Of a stretch of 64,000 nucleotides of DNA, positions 22,809-34,900 are shown piece after piece; the first letter of the stretch is position 1, and every line of letters starts with the position of its first letter. The notes beneath the pieces are model-generated. The model saw only the letters and a program-made list of their open reading frames with translations, had not been told where the DNA came from and searched no databases. A program made the position numbers and the translations under genes. The DNA comes from Hippasteria phrygiana. Its lineage: Eukaryota; Echinodermata; Asteroidea; Valvatida; Goniasteridae. The stretch lies in assembly GCA_037893225.1 (NCBI GenBank), contig JAZGUH010000225.1:806001-870000 (forward strand). The letters run 5' to 3'.

Positions 22809-23049
22809 TATGTTGGCGGTCTCCCAAATTGGCAGTATCTTTGTTCGAGTGAGCGCTAGTCAGAAGTCATAAACCCAGAATGCCGTGTAGCCAGGGATCA
22901 TACCCAATTTTTACAATACAACCTGGGAAACGACATTGTGGAGATCACTCAATGAGAATACGACTTTTTAACTTATAATTCACCAAACAATCCACAAGGG
23001 AAATTAACTAGATAAATTTGAATACATTTTCAAAGTGAACAAACAAACT

Positions 23050-23122
23050 CGCACGAGCAAGATTCGAACCTGCGACCTCCGGGTTACCGTACCGGCGCTC
23101 TACCAACTGAACTATCTTGCCC
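23050..23122 (-). pseudogene. tRNA-like SINE head, unit 3
   Basis: Intact box B. Box A carries a change (AGTTCAGTTGG). Acceptor-stem pairing is imperfect. Confidence 0.75.
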
Positions 23123-23363
23123 TATGTTGGCGGTCTCCCAAATTGGCGGTATCTTTGCTCGAGTGGGCACTAGTCAGAAGTCATAAACACAGAATGCCGT
23201 GTAGCCAGGGATCACACCCAATTTTTACAATACAACCTGGCAAGCGACATTGTCAAGATCACTCAATAAGAATACAACTTTTTAACTTATAATTCGCCAA
23301 ACAATCCACAAGGGAAACTGACTAGGTAAATTTGAATACATTTTCAAAGTAAAAAAAGAAACT

Positions 23364-23436
23364 GGCACGACCGAGATTCGAACCTGCGACCTCCGGGTTA
23401 CCGTACCGGCACTCTACCAACTGAGCTATCTTGCCC
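23364..23436 (-). pseudogene. tRNA-like SINE head, unit 4
   Basis: Intact boxes A and B. It belongs to the truncated fourth unit, whose tail is replaced at about 23477 by a second SINE fragment. Confidence 0.75.
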
Positions 23437-23605
23437 TATGTTGGCGGTCTCCCAAATTGGCAGTATCTTTGTTCTAGATGAATTTGAATACATTTTCAAA
23501 GTGAACAAAGAAACTGGCACAAGCGCAATTCAAACCTGCACTGGGCACTAGTCAGAAATCATAAACCCAGAATGCTGTGTAGCCAGGAATCACACCCAAT
23601 TTTTT

Positions 23606-23790
23606 ACACAGCATTCTGGGTTTATGATTTCTGACTAGTGCCCACTCGAACAAAGATACTGCCAATTTGGCAGACTGCCAACATAGGGCAAGATAGCTCA
23701 GTTGGTAGAGCGCCGGTACGGTAACCCGGAGGTTGCAGGTTCGAATCCCACTTGGCAAGTTTCTTTGTTCACTTTGAAAAAAAGTTTTAT
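23606..23790 (+). repeat. inverted SINE copy with tRNA-like head (23687-23758)
   Basis: The sequence from ACAGCATTCTGGGTTTATG onward is the reverse complement of the fragment just to its left, giving a head-to-head palindrome centred near 23605. The plus-strand tRNA-like head (GGCAAGATAGCTCAGTTGG, box B GGTTCGAATCCC) is well preserved. The copy ends near TTTGTTCACTTTGAAAAAAAG. Confidence 0.8.
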
Positions 23791-26700
23791 GCTTGCTTAC
23801 TTCTCTACTTTAGCTACATTTAAAGAAAACATCAACAGTAAAAACTCACATGCAAGTTCCCAAAAAAAACATACTTTCTTAATTACATATTCTACAATCA
23901 TGTCTTCATGATGCATGTGGAACATGTCATTTTGAACAAACTAAAAACATCTGCTGGACAAAAATTGTGAGTTAACAAAAAAAATAAAAAAAATTGTGCA
24001 GTAGATCATGTAAACCGTATTATAAATAGGCCTAGCAGTACACTGGTACAGTAGTAGTATAGTACTGTGTAATGTAGCATGCCTAATTAATTGCACAAAC
24101 AACATGCCCATTTAAACGTACTACTCTAACTCTAACAGTTATAAAACAACTATGTCTATAATCTTCAGTATCGACAAATGCAATTCAGCGGCAGCATTAA
24201 TTATATTGACTGGACAAAATAGCATTTTCTTATTTTGTCCTTTACCACACAAAATTACACCCACCGCTGTAAACGTCAGAACGTTGATGGAATGACCATG
24301 AATGACCCTATACTAGTCTGGCCCAGTTTGTCTGTCGTATATTATAGCACAGCATGTGCTACACGTACGTCTAGACACCGTACATTTCTTTCAGCCTTCA
24401 AATACGCCACGCACACACACGCACAACATCTTCACCAAATAAAATTGAGGGCGCTACCACACCTTGCATCCAGATCAAAGCAAAGCTACGCTATTCTGAT
24501 TTCGTCTCCTTTCTACCAATTCTGACTAAACAAGAAAGATACTGAGCCTGTTTCCGAACAACAAACTGTTACCAATCTTTGAGAAAGTATTCATCACAGT
24601 TTCACAAACTAAACTGTTAGTTTAGTAAACTCTTTTCCAGTTCGAGTTTATAACCCAAATCGTTTTTATTTACATTGTTATTATTTTCTACAGCAATACA
24701 AAAGTCTTTCACTTTTTAATACTGTGAGACATCGAACAAAAATACTATACAACCACATATACTTATTGAATAATTACTTTCCAAATGTGCAATTATTTGC
24801 CACCCGAAAATGATTTTGTTCCAGAAACTGTATCTTTTCTGCGTTATAAGCACAACAACCATTTCTCTGAGTTTTGCAGAAACCAAAAGTGAAATAGCAG
24901 GGTACCATTTCCAAGATATAACATTCACAATTCTTCAAATAATCAGTTGCCCACAATCTGAGAATTTGTTCTTACCAAATACACATCACGTCATTACATC
25001 GCCATTAATAAGGTCATTTTCATTATACATATTATTTAAACAACATTTAATCGATTTCCAAGTAAACCGAGCACTTGCTGCACAACCATAATTCTTTATT
25101 AAACTTTACACAAACAAAATTATTTATTTCCTTAAAAAAACACGTCATGATGACGTATGCCACCTGACATAAATTCACTACAAAAAAATATTTGTAAGAA
25201 TTTTGCGCCATTAAATGACCTTAAATCCTAACAAAAACATCTGCCGACGCAAAGGAAACTGACGCACATTCAAAAACTCCTCACAAAAAAAATAAAAATA
25301 AAAATAAAAAACAAACACGCAAGAAAAACAGCTCAACCTAGAATAAATAAATAAAGGTACAATACCCACAAATACCCCCTTTATATAGATGCATAGCTAG
25401 TATTCCGCAAAACAAATCACAACAGAAATTGCGCCAGCAACGCTACAATTATACATTCCCCTTCCTTTTTACGCACGCAACAACTTTTGCAGACTATATA
25501 CATCAAACATGCAATGGATAATTTAACAAAACTTTTTTAACGCATACAATTTACTCCACTATAATGTTAAATACTGCCCTCTACAATTTGTAACTTCCCA
25601 CCTTCACAGACGCCAATACATACATATGTATTTCATTTCTTAAAACTTCTTTGCCTGTCTTCACAACAGATCCTACATTCAAAAGTATGCCTGCAATGCC
25701 TCCAAACAAATTCAACACATATATAAACGCTATAAAACAATCTTTTATTATATAGCCATATTGTACTTCAACGATTTAATGAAGCTATAAATGGAGCATC
25801 AAAAGAAGAAAACTTTGCTCCACCCGATAAATGTCAATTTTATGTCAATGCTTCACAAGTAACTCTACTGCTACTTCAAACAGTCACTAACAAAATAAAA
25901 CACATCTAGTCATATAATTTTAAAAACAAAATCTACTTTTTTTCAAATTATATTATTTCATAAAAAAAAACACGCAACAAATATCACATGAAATACAACA
26001 ATTGTATTCTTTCTTTTATTTGGAAAACCTTTTTAATGAACAATTTCTCTGAAAAAACAATTACTTTTGTGCCATGTCTACAATTATATTTGCTTTCAAT
26101 GATATTTGCAAAAGATGACTCTCCACAATTGAATACCAGAAATTCAAAATAAATAAATGAATAAATAACGACAGACAGACAAAAAAGAGCAAAAACATTA
26201 ATGATGTAATGTTAAGTCCAATCCTCACTAAATTTTGTTATGAACAACCGTGAACACATTGCAGTTCGTCGCAAGTTTTACCTAACATTGCTATAAGGGC
26301 GCCCGTCCCCATAAGCAACTACTTGCTGTTCCACTTTTCTAGCAGAGTGTCCCATCTTCCCTTCTAAAATCTTTGCCTTCTGCAAGAAAAGCTATGACTG
26401 AAGTAAAATAATTTGCTTATACACAATTTTTGTAGACACTACTGTCGGTTCTGGAATGACATCACGTTTTGGCGCAACAATAAATGAACATTTCCAAAAA
26501 CATAAAAACCAAATGATCAAATGTCACCCTTTCAAAGGATAAAAATCAAAACAACATGCTGAAAAAGTTCTATGATTTCAATTCTACTGCACAGAAACTG
26601 TCTGTGATCAAAGTTTCAGAATTTAACCAATAATAATGCAAATCAATTATAATTATAACTAGCGAGCGCCCTCTTGCTCCATCCAGGATTTTACCCAGGT

Positions 26701-27220
26701 CTGGTTTCCAGACACAGGCAATCTAATTCCAAGCATAAGCAGTCTGCGACCGGCCAGGCACACAACAGGAAAACTGACTACTGTACTTCCACACCACGTG
26801 CACCATTCATTCATCAAGAACGTATAGTACAGCTAGCTGACTAATCACCACTAGTAATACCACAATTTGCCCTTCAGTCCTCAGTACAAGTAAGTTCAAA
26901 CATATTACATGTATATAACACATTAATGTTAATTCTCTGGTCAATGGAGAACAACGATGTAATTTACACCCTATCATCTCAACCACATTTCTAAAACAAC
27001 GTATGTAATGACTGAGGTAAATGGGTCATTATCAATATCACCATCAACACCGTACACACAAACACCGTCAACACCTCCAAAACACATTCTAAATTAACAA
27101 AAAAGGCATAGCAATGTAATGCCTAGCCTAAATTTTAATTTCTGTCAGTTACAAAATACAAGTCACATTTTAATTATAAAAATCGAACTTTTTCACGCGA
27201 AATTATTTTCTGTAACGTTA
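23791..27220. other. non-coding AT-rich region between the two genes
   Basis: About 3.4 kb with no recognised gene. It contains A-rich simple sequence (AAAAAT runs near 25290) and isolated short frames without support. A GAGCGCCCTCTTG motif near 26662 resembles the core of CTCF sites. The 5' untranslated exon of the plus-strand RPA-like gene may lie here or to the right. Confidence 0.4.
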
Positions 27221-27235
27221 AGCAACATGGCCGTT

Positions 27236-27250
27236 GACCGCCATCTTGCC
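27236..27250 (-). promoter_or_regulatory. YY1/TISU-like motif
   Basis: On the minus strand the sequence reads CAAGATGGCGGTC, matching YY1 sites and the TISU initiator element found at animal gene starts with short leaders. A related CATGGCCG lies beside it on the plus strand. It is a candidate promoter element, possibly for the divergent gene pair; there is no transcript evidence. Confidence 0.35.
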
Positions 27251-27413
27251 TTCACACGCGCTGCCCACCCCATACCATACCTGACTGAGGCACGGCTGCC
27301 GATTTCGGAGCTGCATAGAGCCGTTCGTTTTCTAACAGAAATAAATCGCATTTTCAGACGTTTATCACTTTCAGTTTAACCTCTCATTTTTAAACCAAAA
27401 TCTGCCCTCTATC

Positions 27414-28327
27414 TAGTCCCAGTAACTAGAACCCTCGCTTTTTTAACATCTGGACATGAACTGGCAACAGTATAGTAGGGTCCTAACAAATTGTGTACAA
27501 AAAACGGCACGGTTACAAAATCAACAACATACACATGACATTAGGCTCCAAAAACATGGTAAAAACATTCCAAATGATAAACAAAGTTACCCCGATTAAA
27601 TCTATACATTCATGGCATTCCCTAAGGCCGCTTCAATTGTTCACAACAACCGGTAATTTGACCAAAAAAACAAATAATGTTCTAACAAGCATACCGCTGA
27701 AATCTGCCAGGCACCATTCACCATCAAATGTTTGGTTAAGCCCGATTTGAACTCAGCCAACTCGGGAGGGCACGTCAGACGTCACAGTCATACAAACAAC
27801 AAATCACGCATTATCAACGACTGTTTCATGGTACCATCTTCGAATGGGTCGTCTACAACTTGGGTGTATTAAAAGCCCATACTGTTGCACGTACATGTAT
27901 CCCACCATCAAACAGTCGTTCATAATGCGTGATTTGTTGTTTGTATACTGTGACATCCAACGCGCCATCCCGAGCCGGCCGAGTCCGAACCAGACTTAAC
28001 CACAAATTCGATGGCGAACGGTGCCTGCCACATTTCAGTGGTATGCTTGTCAGAACATTATTTTTTGGGGGGGTCAAATTACCGGTTGTTGTGAACAATT
28101 TAAATTAAGTGGCCTTACGAAATACCATTAATGTATAGATTTAATCAGGGTAACTTTCTTTCTCATTCGGAATGTTTTTACCATGTTTTTGAAGCCTAAT
28201 CTTATCTGTATGTTGTCGATTTTGTAACCGTGCCGTTTTTTGTACACAATTCACTAGGACCCTACTATCGCCAGTTCATGTCCAGATGTTAAAAAAGCAA
28301 TAAATAGGGTCCTAGTTACTGCGACTA
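27414..28327. mobile_element. 914-bp foldback transposon with 9-bp target duplication
   Basis: The ends are TAGTCCCAGTAACTAGAACCCT and, inverted, TAGTCGCAGTAACTAGGACCCT. The arms continue to match for about 400 bp each. The element is flanked by the direct repeat CCCTCTATC (27405-27413 and 28328-28336), a clean 9-bp target-site duplication. There is no transposase frame, so it is non-autonomous. Long arms plus a 9-bp duplication fit Mutator-like or Rehavkus-like families better than hAT (8 bp). It ends about 450 bp before the first coding exon of the RPA-like gene. Confidence 0.9.
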
Positions 28328-28775
28328 CCCTCTATCCAAACAAATAAACATACGTTACTATTGAACTTTCAAACATCACTGCTAAATGCACCCAAGACTT
28401 CTCCAATAGGGCAAACCAGTCGATGTTTTGACAGAGGGAGGGCGGCGAGCAGGAGACATAGCAAACAAACAAAAATTACGCCCAAACTCTTACTTCATAT
28501 TAGGGCCATCCCATTTCCTTTACTTTTTGCTACCTCCAAAACGTCATAATGCAGATAAACAACAGCAAACAAGTTCCACTTGATAGTATCTTGCATATTT
28601 TATGTACGCAACAACTTCTCAACATTTTCTGTCTTTACTAAAGCAAAAGTCCATACATTGCAACAACACACACCAACAATACAACTTGAAAAAATAACAC
28701 AAATAGAAAACACTCCTTGCAACCTGCACTATTCAAGTAATGTTTAACAAATGTTCTATTATTTTTATTCTACAG

Positions 28776-28997
28776 ATGGCTTCTATTGCATTCAAAGTGT
28801 TGTCAGCTCCAGAGAGTCGCAACAAGTCCAAGTGCATCGATATCATAACACAAGATGGGAAAATCGAACAACTGTACACAGACATCCCAGAACATCTGCA
28901 ACAGCTACCTGTTGGTGCATTCAAGGAAGCAACAAAAGTAGACCTGAAAACTGCTGAAGATGGAAGAACCATCCTCCGCATAACTGCACAATCCAAA
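28776..28997 (+). CDS. RPA-like gene, coding exon 1
   Basis: 74 codons, phase 0. The acceptor (TTTTTATTCTACAG) is directly followed by ATG, and the donor is AAA/GTAAGT. Confidence 0.8.
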
Positions 28998-31900
28998 GTA
29001 AGTACAAAAAAACTCCTAATTACCATATTTCTGTTCTAAAATAGAACCACACACACCAAACAACTGGCAGAAGCCTCAAAAACATTAAACAAATTAATCA
29101 AAAAAACAACCCAAAAAACACTTATGTCTAATGCAACTTTCCAAACAACAAAGCAAAACTCTGTTGTTTCAATTCTACCTGAACACTTGGCTAGTACAAT
29201 TACCAACAATGGCTGTTCTCTTCATCATTATGGCTTCTGTCAGGCAATGTTGTCCTCCAGTCCATCACAAGTCAAACACAAGGCATAGTGTCTTTAGATA
29301 CATCACATGCTCAAGAAATGAACTTAAACAAAAGCATTTCTTTGTCATTGTTTACCAGCTCTTGAAAAAGAACCTGTGACTGCACTTGTGAAACATCTTC
29401 TGATGAACTTGTAATAAACTTGTCATGCACTCCTCTACAACACTGCTACCCACACACAAAACTATATTAGACCACTAACTCAATGTACAAAGTGATGCCT
29501 GCTGGCCACATCCATACTCGTGTACAAACCTATGAACAACCCAAAATTGTGTAAAACTTATGGCTATTTGCATATCTGCATTTGAATTCCATACAGTTCC
29601 CCCCCCCCCCCCCCCCCATAGCAGCAAATACGCCCCAAAACAAAACACCCAATCAGTAAATGAGTATTCCATTTTGCTCTGCACAGACAACACACAGGTG
29701 TGCACATATCTAATACAAACAACCATAGCATTTTAGAACCTTCATGACGCGCTTCATTTGTTTGCGTAGATTGCACTTAACCGTTCCAATGACTGTACAC
29801 ACACATTTAACAACTTAAATGATGAACCTACAACGCTCTCGCACACATCTTTCATTCTCAGAAACTTGCACAATTCAATTACAATAACAAACATCAATAA
29901 ACAATACCTGAATCATTTCCAAAAAACAAATCCCAAATCTCCTATGCATTACCTTTCAACCTATCATATGCATAAACCAAACAAGAACAACTATCCACAG
30001 TACCACCTCCATCCAGCCTACAGCAAAGATGCTCCACTTCCAAAACATATCATGTCATACCCATTACAGAACAAAGAGTTCATGCTTCTCTCATAACATC
30101 CACACAACCACTTCTCCTGCTCACAATATTCCTTTTTGTCTCCCACAAAAATACAACACAAAGTAACACAAACAATTTCATACATGATACATGCTTCTCC
30201 TTTGTATACTTTTAACCATACAAACAGCTCATGCAAGCAAAAATCTACAAAAAATCTACATCCATGCAAACACATATTAACCCACATTTCACTTACATGC
30301 ATTCATATATATCTCATATTCATAGCAGACTATTATAATATATAACCTTACTATTTATTTGCTTTTTCTTCCTCAATGCAGATATACAAAGGACAGATGT
30401 TTGCCATAGCAGCAACAGATATGGAGCAGTACCAGAAAGCACCAACAGTACAGGTGCATGAAGCCATCATGAAACAACCAAACACAAGAGTATCCATTAT
30501 TGGTAAAGTTATCTCAGTAAGTAAATCACACTTAACTATATATTCCTCATTATTTCAGACAAAAAAAATAAAAATAAAAATCTATATTTACCCTAAAAAC
30601 TAACTCTCTTCATTGCTCATATTGCCCCTAACAACAATCAGGTATAAAAACCATCATAAGGGAGTAAGTTCTATCATAAATAACATTTACCATTAGATCG
30701 TTTGTTACGTACCTTACACCCCCATCATAACATCCCAGTGCAAACAATACCTAAACAAACAATTATGTTACTGAACCCCACTTCACTTGTCACAGTATAG
30801 CACCAGAAATGTTCCTATTTATAATCCACGCAACCATGTCCTGTAGGTTACTTACATCTAGTAAACCACATATAGCATGATCAACTAACCTCCATTCGAC
30901 CAACGTTTACTGTAACAACCATCACCCATAGTAAACAATCACATTGTTTCAAACTTGCTCAAAGTTAAAACATTTCAAACAATACCAATATTGGCAACAC
31001 ATTAGCAAAACATCAATGTCAACCATTAGGCCAACAATAAAAAACATCCTGCTTCACATCAAGAAATGCCTTCACAAGGCATACAGTGTCATATTTTTTT
31101 TGTTTTTCCCTTTAATTTGTATTTAACAACTATTGATTCCATAGCACATGACAGCGCAACAACAATTTTGAATAAACCACTTCATAATTCATACCCCCCA
31201 ACACACACACATACATGTAAACGAGTGCAATCGTCGACCTCCCATTCTTCCTCTTTTGTTTATACTCTAACTTTTTCAGAAGGCCTCCCATTGATTTTGT
31301 ACACAATTTTCAATCGTGGATGTTAGGTCAAACAAAGACCCCTTTGTCTACACTCGAATTCTTTTGTCCCAGGTCCACGATTGCCTGTATGTACAGACTT
31401 ACACATACATTTAAACTTATCCACCACATAAGCATTTTAGTTTTCAAAACAATTATACCAGCATTTCTGATTAAAAAAAAAAAACCAACACCCACTGTCC
31501 ATAGCATACATTCACCACAAATGAAAGGCTTTCTTTTCAAGGCCTTACAATATTCCTCTTCGCAAATTAACACAATCAAAACACTTCCACTGTTAAAAAC
31601 AAATAGAGCCCAATTTCTGCACACAATTCAGACAAACTGCAGACCAACAATTGCCAATTAAAAAAATGCTCCCAGAAACAAAACAATAAAACAAAATTAA
31701 AAACCCATCAACTTTACTTCACACATCATAACATAGAACAAATAATATCATGTACTCGTGCACATTATGTCTGTGCAAAACTGCCCTTTCAAAAAACGCA
31801 AATTCCTTCACAGATGCCAACAAGTGTGTGATTTGTTCAAATTCCCACAACATAACTCAAAACAATATATTACACTTCATCCAACAGGTGTCACCACTAA

Positions 31901-34900
31901 AGGAAACATCAAACTCAAAGAGAAAGGAAGTCGAACTTCGTGACCTCAACGACAACTCCAAAAAGGTTAAGGTTAACCTTTGGAGTAACAAGACGGAGGA
32001 AGCACTGCCGCTGGAAGACACCACCGTAACAATATGTAACATCTACTCCAAGCCATACAACGGGCAAATGACGTACAACAGTACCAGCAAAACATTTGTC
32101 GAGGTAACATTTCTATTCTCAACCACACAAAAAAATCTACGAACCATTTTGCAATTCCAAACCCAAAAGTCGAACCATTCATAACTATTACAACATATTT
32201 TACAAAAAAACACTTACCATTTGCAAAATACTCTATAATTCCGAACTCAAAAAAGTAAAATGACATAGCAATTTAAATTAATTTCAAACAATACTTGCAG
32301 TACTTATCTACACACAAAATAGCTTGATCTGCCAAATGCTTTTGCATTATACCTATGCTTTTGAAATGTCCAAACTCATAATGATAACCACTTCTTGTGT
32401 CCTATTACCACCACCCACAATTCATAGCAAAGTAATAAGAGTTGCCAAAACAATATCATATATGTACTTCTACATACACCACTAAAACTATAACAAATCT
32501 CTCATGTACATCATTTCACCTATTCTTTTCCAGATGCCAACAACACAGACAACAACTACAATTGTAGTTAAAGCGTTCATAGAACAACCAAGGTAAGTCT
32601 GTTAACCCAGCACTTTATTAACCCTAACCCCCCAGCTGTTTTTTCAAGTAATCTTTCCCAATCAGCAAAATTTCAACACCGTATAGTAAACCAATGCCAC
32701 ATTCTTTGTACTTTGACAAAATCAGGGCATCAGTCCCATGCAAAGTGATGGTGATAAAGCTCTACAGTACTCAATCACACAAAAAAACAACACAAATAAC
32801 AACTAACAAAGGACCAAGGCATGGTCTCAGTTAACTGGGTCTATGTACATGCAGTCCAATAATAAGTCAAATCAAAAGTTACAAAATATGAATATTACAA
32901 AAACACAGTACATGTTGCAAGAAAAGAGATCCTAAAAACCCAGTGAATTACATACATGTACATGGTCTTTAAATCGAGCTGCTCTAAACTTCATCAAGCC
33001 TGTTCAAATTCCACAGACTTATTAAACAACGTGAGAACAAAAATCATCCAACTTCAATAATTTCACAGAAAAGGAAGCACCTCAAATGTGAACAAGAAAT
33101 ATGAGTTGCAGAACAACCACTGAACATTCATCTAAAAAGTTTCAATGTTCTGGGGAAAAAAAGACATAAAACTACAATGTATATCTCAATAAAGGATGAG
33201 GAAAAACTTTCAATTTGAGAAAAAAAACTGTATTAACTAGAAGAACCTCCAAGGACAATTAAAACTAGGCAGTGTGAATAACATAACAAAAATACAAAGC
33301 TAGATTTATACATAAGAAATGATGAAAAGTCAGCTTACCAAAAATAAAGCAGACACTTGGAGATGAAAAGCACATGTAAGGAGGAGCTGAGAGGCTAGTG
33401 TGTGTTGCCTGTGTGCTGCTGGTCTGCTGAATGACCTCTATGTACAATGGCTACACAGGAACTTGCACAGGAAAGTGGGCACCACTGAACTAGGCACAGT
33501 AGAAAGGGGGGGTCTACCCCTAACAGGACACGAGCAGAAACACTAAACCCAAGTAAAAACTCTAACTAATTTTATGCTCCTTTACAAAAACAATTACAAA
33601 AACTATCATAATGTAATTCAAACTTTATCGCTCAAAACAAAAAAAATTACATTAAAAGCCAAGCACATCAAAATGCCCTTAACAATAATATCACGAACAT
33701 GCAATGAACACTTATAAATAAAAACTATATCGATTGCCTACAACTGTTCTTAATCTCACACTCAATTAACCCATTAACAAACAAAAAACATTACATACAA
33801 AACAAACCTAAGTACTTCTCATCTAAACAACTTTTCAAGTATTGCTAAAAAACAACCAAATAATACACACTTTACTCCAGAACACAATCTCAAAAAAAAA
33901 AAAAAAATTATAAAAAAAAAAAAGTTCCGTTCTATTTACCAACTTGAAACAGTTTCACCACTCCATCCAGTCACATTTCTTATTCACAAACACCAAAGAC
34001 TATTGCACCATTGCCAACTCTATGCAGTACAAAAAAAACCAAGCAAAACCAAATAAACTACTTCCTTGCATAGCACTTGCCTCTACCACTTACAACCAGA
34101 AAAAGAGTATACAGCAGTACTAACAAGAAAAACACACACGCACAACAATAATCACTACAACACATCACCAAACTATAAACACAAAATAACACACAAACAA
34201 CTCAATGCCAGTAGCAGATCCACAGGGTAGGGGGAGGGGGGGTTGGGGGTTTAAACCCCCCCCCCCCCCCCCCCCCCCGGCTGCCCAGTGAAAACGTCCT
34301 AGTACTTGTGCCAGCAAGGCACACCAGAGCCTGCCATGTTTATGCTCCACGAGTAATTTATTACTGTCTGTCGTTGTGGTCACGTGCCCATCCCCCACCC
34401 CAGTCTATGCATACAACCAGAGCAAGCCTAACTCCCTACTCATTAACACCAATGTGTAACCCACTTCCACACAGTTGCGAGTTTGTTGTTGGAGCAATTT
34501 GTAACATCTGCTGGTCAGCACCTCAAACCCCTGTGAAAATACATTGTTTTAGTGAGGGCCCCAAACCCCTCAAATGCATTGCTTTAGCAACACGTTTATG
34601 TAATAAACTCATGGTTTTGTCAACAAGCCAATTCTGACTTATCATATAAAAATGTTGGCTCAAATTGCTTCATTCAAACCCCAAATTCTCTCAAAAAATG
34701 CAGGAGAAAACATCTAGATTTCAAATTTGTTCGGGGGCATGCTTTACGGATTTAATGCCCCGCACCCCCCCTAGCAAGGCGTGCCTTTGGCACGCTGGGG
34801 TGTATAGACCAATCAAGTCAGGTAAACCCCCCCCCCCCCCCCCTTAGTTAAAAGCTAGATCCGCCCCTAAATGCCCACATCAGAATGCACCAGAATTTAT

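Larger units (their letters stand above)
22357..23605 (-). repeat. tandem array of a 314-bp tRNA-derived SINE
   Basis: The landmark AAACAATCCACAAG occurs at 22357, 22671, 22985 and 23299, an exact 314-bp period three times. A fourth copy is truncated and a fifth fragment (about 23477-23605) is internally deleted. Read on the minus strand, each unit has a tRNA-like head with Pol III box A (TAGCTCAGTTGG) and box B (GGTTCGAATCC), preceded by 'CCCAAATTGG.AGTATCTTTG' read on the plus strand. Tandem arrangement at constant period is unusual for a SINE and suggests unequal crossing-over or rolling-circle amplification. Confidence 0.85.

Noticed and set aside
22422..23758. Five tRNA genes
   Set aside because: Anticodon arms lack U33 and proper stem pairing, and all copies are embedded in SINE units; they are tRNA-derived heads, not tRNAs.
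27119..27379. 86-codon plus-strand frame around the YY1-like site
   Set aside because: No donor site at its end and no domain; it may overlap a promoter instead.
29475..29776. Minus-strand frames across the poly-C tract in intron 1
   Set aside because: Gly runs come from the C tract; they lie antisense in an intron with no splice support.
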